This document shows, in pieces, positions 42,944-52,220 of a DNA stretch of 64,000 nt (its first letter is position 1; every line of letters starts with the position of its first letter). Location of the stretch: NCBI GenBank assembly GCA_043228905.1, contig JBHGNT010000020.1, positions 7,192,001 through 7,256,000 on the forward strand. The letters run 5' to 3'. This DNA is from Azolla caroliniana (lineage: Eukaryota > Polypodiophyta). Under the pieces are notes generated by a model. That model had not been told where the DNA came from and searched no databases. It was given only the letters and a program-made list of their open reading frames with translations. The position numbers and the translations under genes were made by a program.

Positions 42944-43071
42944 TAAAAGCCCTTGAAGCACTAGAAACGATCTTCGTTACGAGATATACAAAATTTAATT
43001 TTCTAAAATGTAATAGAGACGATGAGATTAATTAAGAATCATGCGTTGTCAATTTAAACATACTCAGTATA

Positions 43072-43271
43072 TTGTGAAATGCACATAAATGGAATCCAAA
43101 CCAGCTTGCTTAGCTTCTTACTTCCTATTTAATTTATAGTCGTATAAAGGTACCCATTTGGGTTGGCTTTACTTAGCTACATGCATCCTAACAAGGGTAT
43201 GGTGTAAAGGGGCACAAAGGAACACATGCACACTCAACTTGAAGGCATGCACTTGCATCCAATGAACACCA
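43072..43271 (-). repeat. 3' LTR fragment of gypsy I
   Basis: On the minus strand, a CTCTCAGGGGGGAAATG purine tract (about 43288-43272) is followed by TGGTGTTCATTGG, taken as the LTR start. The LTR is cut at about 43072 where tandem-repeat sequence begins. The boundary is inferred; no complete copy exists here. Confidence 0.55.
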
Positions 43272-43945
43272 CATTTCCCCCCTGAGAGAAACAAGGAGTT
43301 TTACGACATGGTGAAAGGACGAGTGGTAGAAGATGGGCTTGGGGTAGCATAGGGCTTGATGCGGGCAACATGGGCGGAGGTGAAAGGACCATTGGAATCG
43401 CGTTGGAGCAAGTAAATCGTGGATGTGATTGCACGCTCCACGGTGAATGGGCTGATCCATCAGTGGATGACTGATTCATTGAGACCGCGCCGCCGGACCA
43501 GGAAGTAAACAAGAACTTTGGTTCCATCACCATAAGTCAAGGTAATTCGACCCACGTCGTAGTGTAGCTTTTGGCGTTGTTGTGCGACTTGTAGGTTGCG
43601 AGAGCTTGCTTGTCGAAAGAGAGGTAGCAATTGTTGGAGATAAAGCCCCCAAGTGGCACCATCCATGTTGGTAGGTTTGGAATGGACGTCAATGGATGAT
43701 TCTGGTGGGAGCCGAGGGTCACACCCATAGAGTGCTCGAAAAGGGATGATCCGTGTTGACGCCTGAACAGATGTATTGTAGGCGTGGGTGACGAAAGGCA
43801 AGATTTGATCCCAGGTTTTGTGGCATGGATCGATGTAAGCGGCAATCTCCTCCTTGAGGGTCTTGTTGAGGCGTTCGGTGAGGCCATTTGTTTGCGGATG
43901 GTACGGGGATGTAAACACCTTTTGGACACCTAGTTGAGTTGCAAC
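43272..43945 (-). pseudogene. Gypsy I integrase, C-terminal half
   Basis: Minus-strand frame from 43945: VATQLGVQKVFTSPYHPQTN, GLTERLNKTLKEEIAAYID (catalytic Glu in GLTERLN), FVTHAYNTSVQASTRIIPF, ALYGCDPRLPPESSID, then LTYGDGTKVLVYFLVRRRGL and SAHVARIKPY of a GPY-like domain. A stop falls near 43460. The first half lies at 52221-52530, and chromovirus G splits the gene at GCAAC. No chromodomain follows. Confidence 0.85.
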
Positions 43946-43960
43946 TGTCATGATATGGCA

Positions 43961-44015
43961 AGATTCGAACCCATGACCTTATGTTATATGGGTCAAGCTC
44001 TTGACCATTATAACA
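43961..44015 (-). promoter_or_regulatory. Antisense tRNA-like module at start of chromovirus G LTR
   Basis: Minus strand: A-box-like TGTTATAATGG (44015-44005) and B-box-like GGTTCGAATCT (43971-43961), 44 nt apart. The 3' LTR copy (51863-51809) is better: TGGTATAATGG fits the A-box consensus fully, and GGTTCGAGTCT. An AAGGTCATGGGTTCGA core resembles a tRNA T arm, but I cannot assign the amino acid. Confidence 0.6.
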
Positions 44016-44133
44016 TCTATTGTAATACGTATGATATTATTTTCATCATTTTAAGTTTTATTATAGGAAATTAATGTATATTCTAGATTTCTCTGGAACA
44101 TTGTAGAAGCTTCAGGATTACTCCTGAGAACAC

Positions 44134-44140
44134 TATAAAA
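44134..44140 (+). promoter_or_regulatory. TATA box of chromovirus G
   Basis: TATAAAA at 44134-44140, with the equivalent at 51973-51979 in the 3' LTR. The expected transcript start about 30 nt downstream coincides with TTGGTTCAA, which is complementary to the PBS. Confidence 0.65.
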
Positions 44141-44400
44141 GAAGGCACTAGGCATTATGTTGAACCAATTTGGTTCAATGCCAGTCTTAAGCCTCTTAGC
44201 CATTTTGTACTTATCCTTCTCATAATATATTAGTTGTTATCACCATCTCTCTCTCTCTCTCATCCTCGTTATCTCTCTTTTCTCTTCTCTCTCTCCCTCC
44301 CTCTCTCGGGAGTCTTACGTAGTCCCGTCCTCTTAGTACTAATAGTCGTTCTCTTCTTTAGTACTAATTCCCTCTCTGCTTTAGTACTATTCCTGATAGT

Positions 44401-44410
44401 TTGAACCAAT
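44401..44410 (+). other. Candidate self-priming PBS of chromovirus G
   Basis: TTGAACCAAT lies 2 nt after the 5' LTR and does not resemble the Met-tRNA PBS. It is complementary over 10 nt to ATTGGTTCAA at 52008-52017 in the 3' LTR, and over 9 nt to 44170-44178 in the 5' LTR, each about 30-35 nt after the TATA box. Confidence 0.55.
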
Positions 44411-44468
44411 TTTCTTCCTCCAGCCTACTTGTCGTTCTCCCTCATCGTCCTACCCTTTTCCCTATACT

Positions 44469-45626
44469 ATGGCTACTGTTAGCGCCCACGAATATCAATC
44501 CGTTTTCTCCGAGCTACAGTGCCTAAAAGAAAAATGTGTTGCCTTGGAACAAGAAAACCAATGGCTGATAGGGGATCTGCAACAAATCGCTCTAGAAAAA
44601 CAACAAACGCAGCAACAACATGGGGAGTTAGCATTACGGGTACAACAACTCAAAGCAACATTGCAACAACAAGGATCAAGTCCCCAAGGATTTCATAAAA
44701 AGCCGAAGATTGGACTTCCTGTGAAATTTGATGGAACGCGATCGCAATTCAGGGGATTCCTTAATCAGGTACGATTAGTTATCCAAATGCATCCTTCTCG
44801 ATACCCCATTGATGCATCCCAAGTCAGGCTAATAGGCACGTTGCTTAGCGGCTCAGCCTTAGCATGGTTCGTTCCGCTTCTAGAAAAACAATCACCCTTG
44901 CTTAATAACTTTCAAGATTTTATTAGTGAGTTCAAAGCCTGCTTTGGAGACACCGATAGCATCAGAACGACGATCAACAAGATCTGACGATTGTGTCAAG
45001 GCGATCGTCTAGCCTCTGCCTACGCGGCGGATTTCCATCTACTCGCCTCCGATATTCCCTGGGATGATCAGGCAGTAATGGAGCAGTTTCGCTATGGCCT
45101 GCGAAACGATGTAAAAGATTTACTTTTAACCTTCCCCGAAGAACCAAAATCTCTTACGAAGTCAATTAGTCGAGTGGTCCAATGTGACAACCGCCTTTTC
45201 GAACGGCGTTCCGAACTTCAATTACAAATACCACACTCTAGGCCGGAGCCCACATATGCCTCAGTCACGGCTAAAGCATTCGCACGCAACGTACCCCAAG
45301 CAAATACTCCGACACGGATGGAGATTGACACCATGCGTCGACGTGGCCCGTTATCAAAAGAAGAAACGCAACGACGTCGTGCAAATCGATTATGTCTGTA
45401 TTGCAGTGGACCAAGGCATATCACAATCAATTGTCCCCATAGGCCAAGAAGACAGGTAAATCAAATCGTAGCCTGTACTAAACCCGAGTCAATTTTTCCC
45501 TTAGGAGTGTCTGATAGTATTAATAGTACTAATAGAGTGTCTGATAGTATTAATAGTACTAATAGCCCAAGTATCTCAAACAAATTTGAAATCCTTAGTC
45601 AATTAGATGAAGAGTTAAACGATTGA
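44469..45626 (+). pseudogene. gag: gag of chromovirus G, one in-frame stop
   Basis: Starts at the ATG at 44469 (MATVSAHEYQSVF). It opens with a coiled coil (residues about 15-75, Q/E/L-rich), then a capsid region with LPVKFDGTRSQFRGFLNQV, LLSGSALAWFVPL and FGDTDSIRTT, and the zinc knuckle CLYCSGPRHITINC at about 45393-45435. A TGA at 44985-44987 breaks it, probably from CGA. The C-terminal tail contains a perfect 30-bp in-frame duplication (45505-45564, VSDSINSTNR twice). It ends at TGA 45624-45626, overlapping the pol frame. Confidence 0.88.
45505..45564 (+). repeat. Two-unit 30-bp tandem duplication in gag of chromovirus G
   Basis: GAGTGTCTGATAGTATTAAT and the next 10 bases are repeated head to tail with a 30-bp period. 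It contains the AGTACTAATAG motif also found in the LTRs. Confidence 0.85.
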
Positions 45627-46914
45627 GTCCAGCCAAAATAGGAGTTGTTTGGTTGGACAGCCCTAGATTTGTACAACCCATTAGTGGTTCCATTCCCTCC
45701 AAGCAAGTTAGCAATGTGTTCCTAGCCCAAGTCATGATTAGTACTAAAATTACTCCCCCAGTACAAGTCCTAGCACTTTTAGATTCCAGAGCCAATTCCT
45801 ATTTCATGGATCGAAATTTTGCTCAAGCTTCTCAGATATCCTTAAGAAAACTTCCTTGCCCCGTAGTTGTAGTAGTCATTGATGGTCGTCCCATTGCTTA
45901 CGGGAATATTGTAGAGGAGTCAAAACCCATTCAAGTTGTCCTAGGTAGTTTTGTGTGTGTAATATCATTTAATATAATTAGTAGTCCACAGCATTCCATT
46001 GTCCTGGGATTACCTTGGTTTGAACTACATAATCCAGACATAAATTGGAGAACAAGAGAAGTCCGATATTGATAACCCCAAGAATCTACTCATCAAGTTT
46101 CGACCATTTCATTACGTCAACTATGCGAAGAAGGACACAAGGAGGCAATGTTCCTATTTGCCATATCAATACATCCTTCTAGCAATATTAAGGAGGAATC
46201 CTTAGTGCAACTTCCGGTGAAATATCATCCTTATGCCGACATATTTGACAAGGTAAAAGCTGGTACTTTTCCTCATCATTGTCCCATCGATTTACAACCA
46301 GGAGGAGAGCCACCATGGGGACCAATCTACAACTTGTCACCCACCGAGTTAGAAGTCCTTCGAGCCTACATAGAGGAGAACTTGGCAAGCGGGTTTATTC
46401 GTCATTCGAAATCTCCGGCCGGAGCACCCATCTTTGTCAAGAAGAAAGATGGCTCACTTCGTCTTGTCGTTGATTACCGCGGCTTAAATAAGGTCACCAT
46501 CCAGAATAGGTATGCACTTCCTCTTATATCAAGTCTTTTAGAGCGAGTTAATGGTGCCAAGTTTTTTACAAAAATCGATCTACGAGGAGCCTATAACCTC
46601 ATGCAGATCCGACCAGGAGATGAATGGAAGACCGCCTTTTGCACGCGGTATGGTGATTTCGAATATACTGTTATGCCGTTCGGTCTAACCAATGCACCTG
46701 CAGTCTTCCAACACATGGCAAATGATATATTCAGAGACCTCTTGGATATCTGTTTGATCATCTATCTGAATGATCTATTGATTTATTCAAAGATCCAGGA
46801 GGAGCACGATTCTCATGTACTATTAGTACTAGACCGACTCTGTAAGAATGGTCTTTATGCCAAGCTAGAAAAATGTAGCTTCGACTGCAAGCAAGTGGAA
46901 TTTCTAGGCTACGT

Positions 46915-47553
46915 TGTCGTGCCTTTCGGCTCCGGATCGTTGCGTGAGTCGGGTGGGAACCACTGAGGTTTTGGACTAGGAGAAAGAAGAATATGAGATA
47001 AGGCTCCTTATGAATGGATTGCAAGAAAGAGAAATATTTGAAGGAAGATATGAAACTCGTGAATCCCACGAGTATAGTGTATTAATTGATACTTAAAATA
47101 TAAGAGAGAAATATATGGAAAAAATCGTGAATCCCACGAATATATTAGATTGATCAAAATCCCTGTAAAATAATCAACAACCCCCCGTACATCTTTCTCT
47201 CCTCCTTATATACGGATGGAAGAGGCTAAGCATAGCTTCATGCTTTTTCTAAAGTGTTCATGCACACTAAATGTGCATGAGTTGCCTTTTTACACTATGC
47301 TTTTATTTCCTAAATATAGTGCTCATGCTCGCTAGATGTGCACGAGTCATTTTTTATTGGGGTACATTTTTCTTATAAATAAAGTATTCATGCATTCTAA
47401 AAAATGCATGACTTACCTTTTAATAAAGGTAGGCGTAAATAAAGGTCTTATATGTATTAAATCTATATTTAGAACACTTGGGATAAGTTAGTACAATGGT
47501 AATGTTGGGGTTTGTCTACGTGGAGGTACAGGGTTTGAATCCTGCCTCATGTA
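46915..47553 (-). repeat. 3' LTR of gypsy J, truncated in U3
   Basis: Matches 48799-49440 at high identity and breaks off at about 47553 after the tRNA-like module. There it joins gag sequence directly. Confidence 0.85.
47489..47542 (+). promoter_or_regulatory. tRNA-like module in left LTR of gypsy J
   Basis: A box TAGTACAATGG (47489-47499, full consensus match) and B box GGTTTGAATCC (47532-47542, one mismatch), 43 nt apart; antisense to the element. Confidence 0.6.
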
Positions 47554-47559
47554 ATTGAC

Positions 47560-48760
47560 ATAGGGCATATACGCTATTCTTATCGACGGGGCACTCCCTT
47601 TCCGTAGCTTCCCGAATGCCTTCCACAGTGCTTCGGAACTCGTTAGAGTCGGTTTTCTCGGTGTTTTCTAGCACTTTCGGCCAAAAAGACACCTTTGCTC
47701 CCGATGACTCCCCAACACGTATTCCCGCGGTTGTCGCGTAATTGCTATTCACCACTATTTCCTCCTCTAGGACCTTCTTCATGCTGCCTTTTCGGAAGTT
47801 CGGTCGGAGCGGCTTCCGAGAGTCCATCGAATGAATCTGATTTCCCTCGTAGTAGATAAGATCCCGTCGTAGCGCTTCCTTGTGCTTGTAGCAATCCCTC
47901 CGATCATGTTCAGTGCTATCGCACCATATGGACCGACGGTCCATATACTTGGAACTTGTGGGACGGTCATCCGACTTCTTCACCATCACGATTTTTAGAT
48001 TCTCCATCTCCTTCAGCAACTACTCCACCGTAGTTGCGTCGATTCCCTTCTCGGTCGTAGCTTCCTGAACCCGCGGTTGATGGTCTTCTGATCCGGATCT
48101 CGGTTTCGGAATCGGTTCCAAAACCCTCTTTTCTTCGTTGGCAAGCCATTGCCCTCTCTTTGTGTATCGCACGATGATATCCCGCACGCTTTCCCATGTT
48201 TTGGTGAGGCCAGTCTCGGTAGTCGTGTCCTCTAGAAGCACTCCAAGATCCTTCTGGTCCCGGATGTCTACGGCTCGTAAGAACATGATAACTTTGTCCG
48301 GTGCGAGGATAGCTTGATCTCTCGCAGACAACCTCCCGAACCGACTTTCGAATGCCGAAAACACATCGAGGACCTTCATCCCCTTGTCCGGCGTTTCTAC
48401 CCAATCCTCGAATCCTCTCTGCGTTGCCTTGGAGGAGTCCTCGATAGCGAACGTGGTCTTTAGCGCCTCTTCAAACGCTTCCCACATCAGATTTTGTTGT
48501 CGTAGCCCGTGGATACTTGCTAGAAGCCCGTTGGTAGCCACCCGGTTGAAGGATGCCACTTGCAGTCCTTCCGAAATCCCGCACCGCAGCATTTCCGCCT
48601 TTTAGTCCCGAAGATAGCGTGATACGTCCTTTCCGTTGAGTTGTCCGATCCGTTGCACGAGCCGCTCTACTGCCGCCGCTATCTCCGACATCGCACGTTG
48701 TTCCTGAAGCATTTGCTCGAACATCATCATCATGTTGTTAGCCTCCGGTTGATTTTCCAT
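47560..48760 (-). pseudogene. gag: gag of gypsy J, 3'-truncated
   Basis: Opens at the ATG at 48760 (MENQPEANNMMMMFEQML). Internal wording FLRAVDIRDQKDLGVLLEDTTTETGL aligns with FLKAVDIKDRRELGTLLEDDTQANGL of gypsy A/F gag. A zinc knuckle remnant WCDSTEHDRRDC at about 47910 lacks its first Cys. Downstream GIRVGESSGAKVSFWPKVLE matches GIRVGKDKTEVARAGAKFW of A. Stops fall at 48602-48604 and about 48020. It ends at the deletion junction before protease. Confidence 0.82.
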
Positions 48761-48798
48761 CTCCTTGCCACTCGTTTTCACGTCGGGTTCACCACTTG

Positions 48799-49539
48799 TG
48801 TCGTGCCTTTCGGCTCCGGATCGTTGCGTGAGTCGGGTGGAAACCACTGAGGTTTTGGACTAGGAGAAAGAAGAATATGAGATAAGGCTCCTTATGAATG
48901 GATTGCAAGAAAGAGAAATATTTGAAGGAAGATATGAAACTTGTGAATCCCACGAGTATAGTGTATTAATTGATACTTAGAATGTAAGAGAGAAATATAT
49001 GGAAAAAATCGTGAATCCCACGAATATATTAGATTGATCAAAATCCTTGTAAAATAATCAACAACCCCCCATACATCTTTCTCTCCTCCTTATATACGGA
49101 TGGAAGAGGCTAAGAATAGCTTCATGTTTTTTCTAAAGTGTTCACTCACACTAAATGTGCATCAGTTGCCTTTTTACACTATGCTTTTATTTCCTAAATA
49201 TAGTACTCATGCTCGCTAGATGTGCACGAGTCATTTTTTATTGGTGTACATTTTTCTTATAAATAAAGTATTCACGCATTCTAAAAAATGCATGACTTAC
49301 GTTTTAATAAAGGTAGGCCTAAATAAAGGTCTTATACGTATTAAATCTATATTTGGAACACTTAGGATAAGTTAGTACAATGGTAAGGTTGAGGTTTGTC
49401 TATGTGTAGGTATAGGGTTTGAATCTTGCCCTATGCACGTAATACATATTTTAAATATTTTATTTTATTTATTATACGTACTTTAAATCGGATATAGTAT
49501 TTTACATATTTCACGTAGTGTGTGGTTCACACTACGACA
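48799..49539 (-). repeat. 5' LTR of gypsy J
   Basis: 741 bp, plus-strand TGTCGTGCCTTTCGG...CACTACGACA, so its ends are an inverted TGTCGT/ACGACA. The tRNA-like module is at 49373-49426. A minus-strand TATA-like TATATAAGG is at about 49097-49088. Confidence 0.9.
49373..49426 (+). promoter_or_regulatory. tRNA-like module in 5' LTR of gypsy J
   Basis: A box TAGTACAATGG (49373-49383) and B box GGTTTGAATCT (49416-49426), 43 nt apart; antisense to the element. Confidence 0.6.
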
Positions 49540-51793
49540 ACGTTATCTCCTCAAAGGGCATCTCCATGGATCCAGCTAAAGTCCAAACTGTGCTAGAGTG
49601 GCAAATTCCACGGTCAGTACGAGATGTACAATGTTTTCTAGGATTTGCTAACTTCTACCGTAAGTTTATACAAGATTACTCGAAGATTATTTTACCGCTC
49701 ACACAACTTACGAAGAAGGGACAAGCATTACTTTGGTCCAATGAAGCGAACATGGCTTTTCGGCATCTTAAGGAAGCCTTTACATCAGCACCTATTCTAG
49801 CCCATGTGGATACAAGCAAACCATTCATCATGGAGGCCGACGCATCAGATTTCGCCCTCGGTAGCATCCTTTCTCAACAAGGAGATAAAGAAGAGTTACA
49901 CCCAGTGGCTTTCAATTCGCGCAAATTCGATGTTGCAGAAATCAATTACGAAATACATGACAAGGAGTTATTACCCATCGTGGATTCATTTGTGCAATGG
50001 CGGCATTTTTTGATGGGCTCTCCACATCAAGTCATCGTCTTCAATGATCACAAGAATCTTTCTTATTTCCAGAACGCTCGTGTGCTAAATCGACGGCAAG
50101 CTAGGTGGGCTCATTTCCTCACACGTTTTGATTTCAAAATCGCATATCGATCGGGAAGCAGCGAGGAAAGGCAGATGCACTATCACTGCGTTCATATCTT
50201 GCACCTCGTCCTGGTGATCCCATGTTCGATAATCAGAAGCAAGTAATCTTGGGACCAACACGATTGCACACAATGCGGATTTTTCACACCCCAATGAATT
50301 CCCAGATTATCGACACCATACGTGCGAATTTGAAGATGGACAATTTTGCTCAAGACATTCTGGCGCACATTGATACCTCTCGGGCATCCTGTTCCCAATC
50401 TCAACAACCAGGTATGGAGTGCTGACAATTCGAATATCACGATGGTTTGTTATTCTTCAAAAAGCTTGTATATGTCCCCAATTGCTCCTGTTGCCTTCAA
50501 ATCGTCCAAAGTTGTCACGACACCCATATGGCGAGACATTTCGGTAGCACTAAGACGTTGGATCTAGTTCAACGATCCTTTTGGTGGCCCCATATGCGAC
50601 GTTTTGTCGACGACTACGTTCAAACCTATGATGCTTGCTGGCGAGCAAAGATGCCATGACACCATCCATGTGGTTTGTTGGAACCCTTACCGATTCCAAG
50701 AAAGCCGTGGCAGTCTATTTGTCTTGATTTTATCACAGATCTGCCAGTCTCGAAGGGGTTTAATGTTATCTTAACCGTCGTCGATCAATATACAAAGATG
50801 GCACATTTTGTGCCATGTACTAAGGCCATCACTTGCGAGGAAACCGCCGCCCTTGTCATGCGTGAGGTATTTCGGCATCATGGCCTCCCAGATAGTATCA
50901 TCAGTGACCGAGGACCACAATTTCTCTCCAAATTTTAGCAGCATCTCTTCAAGATGCTCAAGGTCTCTTGCGGCCTCTCCTTCGGCGACCATGCTCATAC
51001 CAATGGGCAAGCGGAACGAACAAACCAAACGTTGGAGCAATATCTCCGGTGTTTCCTGAGTTAGCAATAGGATGATTGGGCCGAGATTCTCCACTTTGCG
51101 GAGTTTGCGTACAATAATGTTGTTCACTCCTTGACTCGAGTCTCCCCATTCTACGCTTATACCGGTTCTCATCCTCGCTGGTCGGTGATCGACACCCCAG
51201 AGCTACCTATCAATCCTCGTGCCGAGGATCATTTGGAGAGATTACGCAAGATCCAGATGGATCTCTCTACTCATCTTCACCATGCTCAACAGACACAAAA
51301 AACTTACACAGATCATCATCGGCTTCCCTCCTCTTTTGCCATCGGAGATTGAGTATGGCTTTTACGTCATCACAACAAGACTACTCGAACGTGCGACAAG
51401 TTGGATTATCGCCGACTCGGTCCTTTCTGTATTACCGGTAAGGTTAATGATGTCACGTTCTGCCTTAATCTTCCTATGCATCTTTGGATACATCCGGTCT
51501 TCCGTAGTTCTCTTCTTGAACCTTATAAAGCAAACACTCTTCCCGATCGTGTTTCACCACCGCCACCCCCGAGTATGAAGTTACTGCTATGCTCGACTCC
51601 AAATTTGTTGGCAATAAACTTTATTATTTGGTCGATTGGCTCGCCTATAGTCCGAGTGAACGTACTTGGGAACCCGTCGAGCATGTCGCCAATGCTCAAG
51701 ATCTTCTTGTTGAGTTCCATCGAAAGTATCCGGACAAACCCGGTCCGCAATCAGCGCAGACTCATTCCACTTGTCGCCTTAAGGAGGAGATAG

Positions 51794-52220
51794 TGTCATG
51801 ATATGGCAAGACTCGAACCCATGACCTTATGTTATATGGGTCGAGCTCTTGACCATTATACCATTTATTGTAATACATAGGATGTTATTTTCATTTAAAT
51901 TTTATTATAGGAAATTAATGTATATTCTAGATTTCTCTGGAACATTCTAGAAGCTTCAACTCCTAAGAACACTATAAAAGAAGGCACTGGGGATTATGTT
52001 GAACCAAATTGGTTCAACACTAGTCTTAAGCCTCTTATCCTTCACATAATATATTAGCTATTATCACCATCTCTCTCTCTCTCATCCTCGTTGTCTCTCT
52101 TTTCTCTTCTCCATCTCCCTCTCTGTCTCGGGAGTCATACGCAGTCCCGTCCTCTTAGTACTAATAGTAATTCTCTTCTTTAGTACTAATTCCCTCTCTG
52201 CTTTAGTACTATTCTTGACA
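51794..52220 (+). repeat. 3' LTR of chromovirus G
   Basis: TGTCATGATATGG...ATTCTTGACA, preceded by the purine tract AAGGAGGAGATAG (51781-51793). It carries the better-preserved tRNA-like module, a TATA box at 51973-51979, a perfect inverted repeat GTTGAACCAA/TTGGTTCAAC around 51999-52019, and three TTAGTACTA motifs. Confidence 0.93.
51809..51863 (-). promoter_or_regulatory. Antisense tRNA-like module in 3' LTR of chromovirus G
   Basis: A box TGGTATAATGG (51863-51853) matches TRGYNNANNGG completely; B box GGTTCGAGTCT (51819-51809); spacing 44 nt. Confidence 0.65.

Larger units (their letters stand above)
40532..43071. repeat. tRNA-Leu tandem repeat, block 3 (about two and a half units)
   Basis: Same unit as blocks 1 and 2. 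The AGAAGAAGAAGA landmark is at about 41215 and 42262 (1,047 bp apart), and tRNA-Leu-like sequences are at 40915, 41961 and 42876. It starts at TAATTTAGCACAAAT beside truncated gypsy K and ends at AAACATACTCAGTAT beside the gypsy I LTR fragment. Confidence 0.85.
43946..44398 (+). repeat. 5' LTR of chromovirus G
   Basis: TGTCATGATATGG...TCCTGATA (the terminal CA is changed to TA). It begins with an antisense tRNA-like module (43961-44015). TATA box at 44134-44140, an inverted GAACCAA/TTGGTTC pair at 44162-44178, CT-rich stretches, and three TTAGTACTA motifs near the end. Confidence 0.92.
46915..49539 (-). mobile_element. Gypsy J, gag-only deletion derivative inserted in RT of chromovirus G
   Basis: The 5' LTR is at 48799-49539, PBS at about 48795-48778, gag at 48760 to about 47560, then a direct join to a 3' LTR that keeps only 46915-47553. 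All pol and the U3 end of the 3' LTR are deleted. The target duplication is ACGT (46911-46914 and 49540-49543), and removing J restores G's codons GGC TAC GTT ATC. The two LTRs are nearly identical over their overlap, so the insertion looks fairly recent. Gag and PBS relate it to gypsy A/F. Confidence 0.9.
45623..51801 (+). pseudogene. pol: pol of chromovirus G (PR-RT-RNase H-IN-chromodomain), split by gypsy J
   Basis: The frame is -1 to gag. Blocks: protease VLALLDSRANSYFMD (about 45765; the active-site Gly is Arg); RT with IFVKKKDGSLRLVVDYRGLN (about 46430), FFTKIDLRGAYNLM, MPFGLTNAPAVFQ, and YLND at 46763-46774 instead of YLDD. Gypsy J inserts at 46914/49540 within FLGYV-ISSKGISMD. Then come RNase H (EADASDFALGSILSQQ at about 49830), the zinc region (SFWWPHMRRFVDDYVQTYDACWRAK, first Cys mutated), the integrase core (CLDFITDLPVS; SIISDRGPQFLS; THTNGQAERTNQ-type block) and a chromodomain (YYLVDWLAYSPSERTWEPVEH, 51589-51760). 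Stops or shifts fall at about 46070, 50165, 50423, 50657, 50936, 51060 and 51350. Confidence 0.9.
43946..52220 (+). mobile_element. Chromovirus G, Tf1/sushi/Tcn1-like gypsy element with GCAAC duplication
   Basis: An 8,275-bp span that includes nested gypsy J. LTRs are 43946-44398 (453 bp) and 51794-52220 (427 bp); the target duplication GCAAC is at 43941-43945 and 52221-52225. It has gag, PR, RT, RNase H, IN and a C-terminal chromodomain in chromovirus order. The RT and RNase H wording resembles fungal Tf1 and vertebrate sushi elements more than angiosperm CRM/Tekay types. Primer-site features suggest self-priming. Coding has multiple stops and a lost RT catalytic Asp. Confidence 0.93.
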
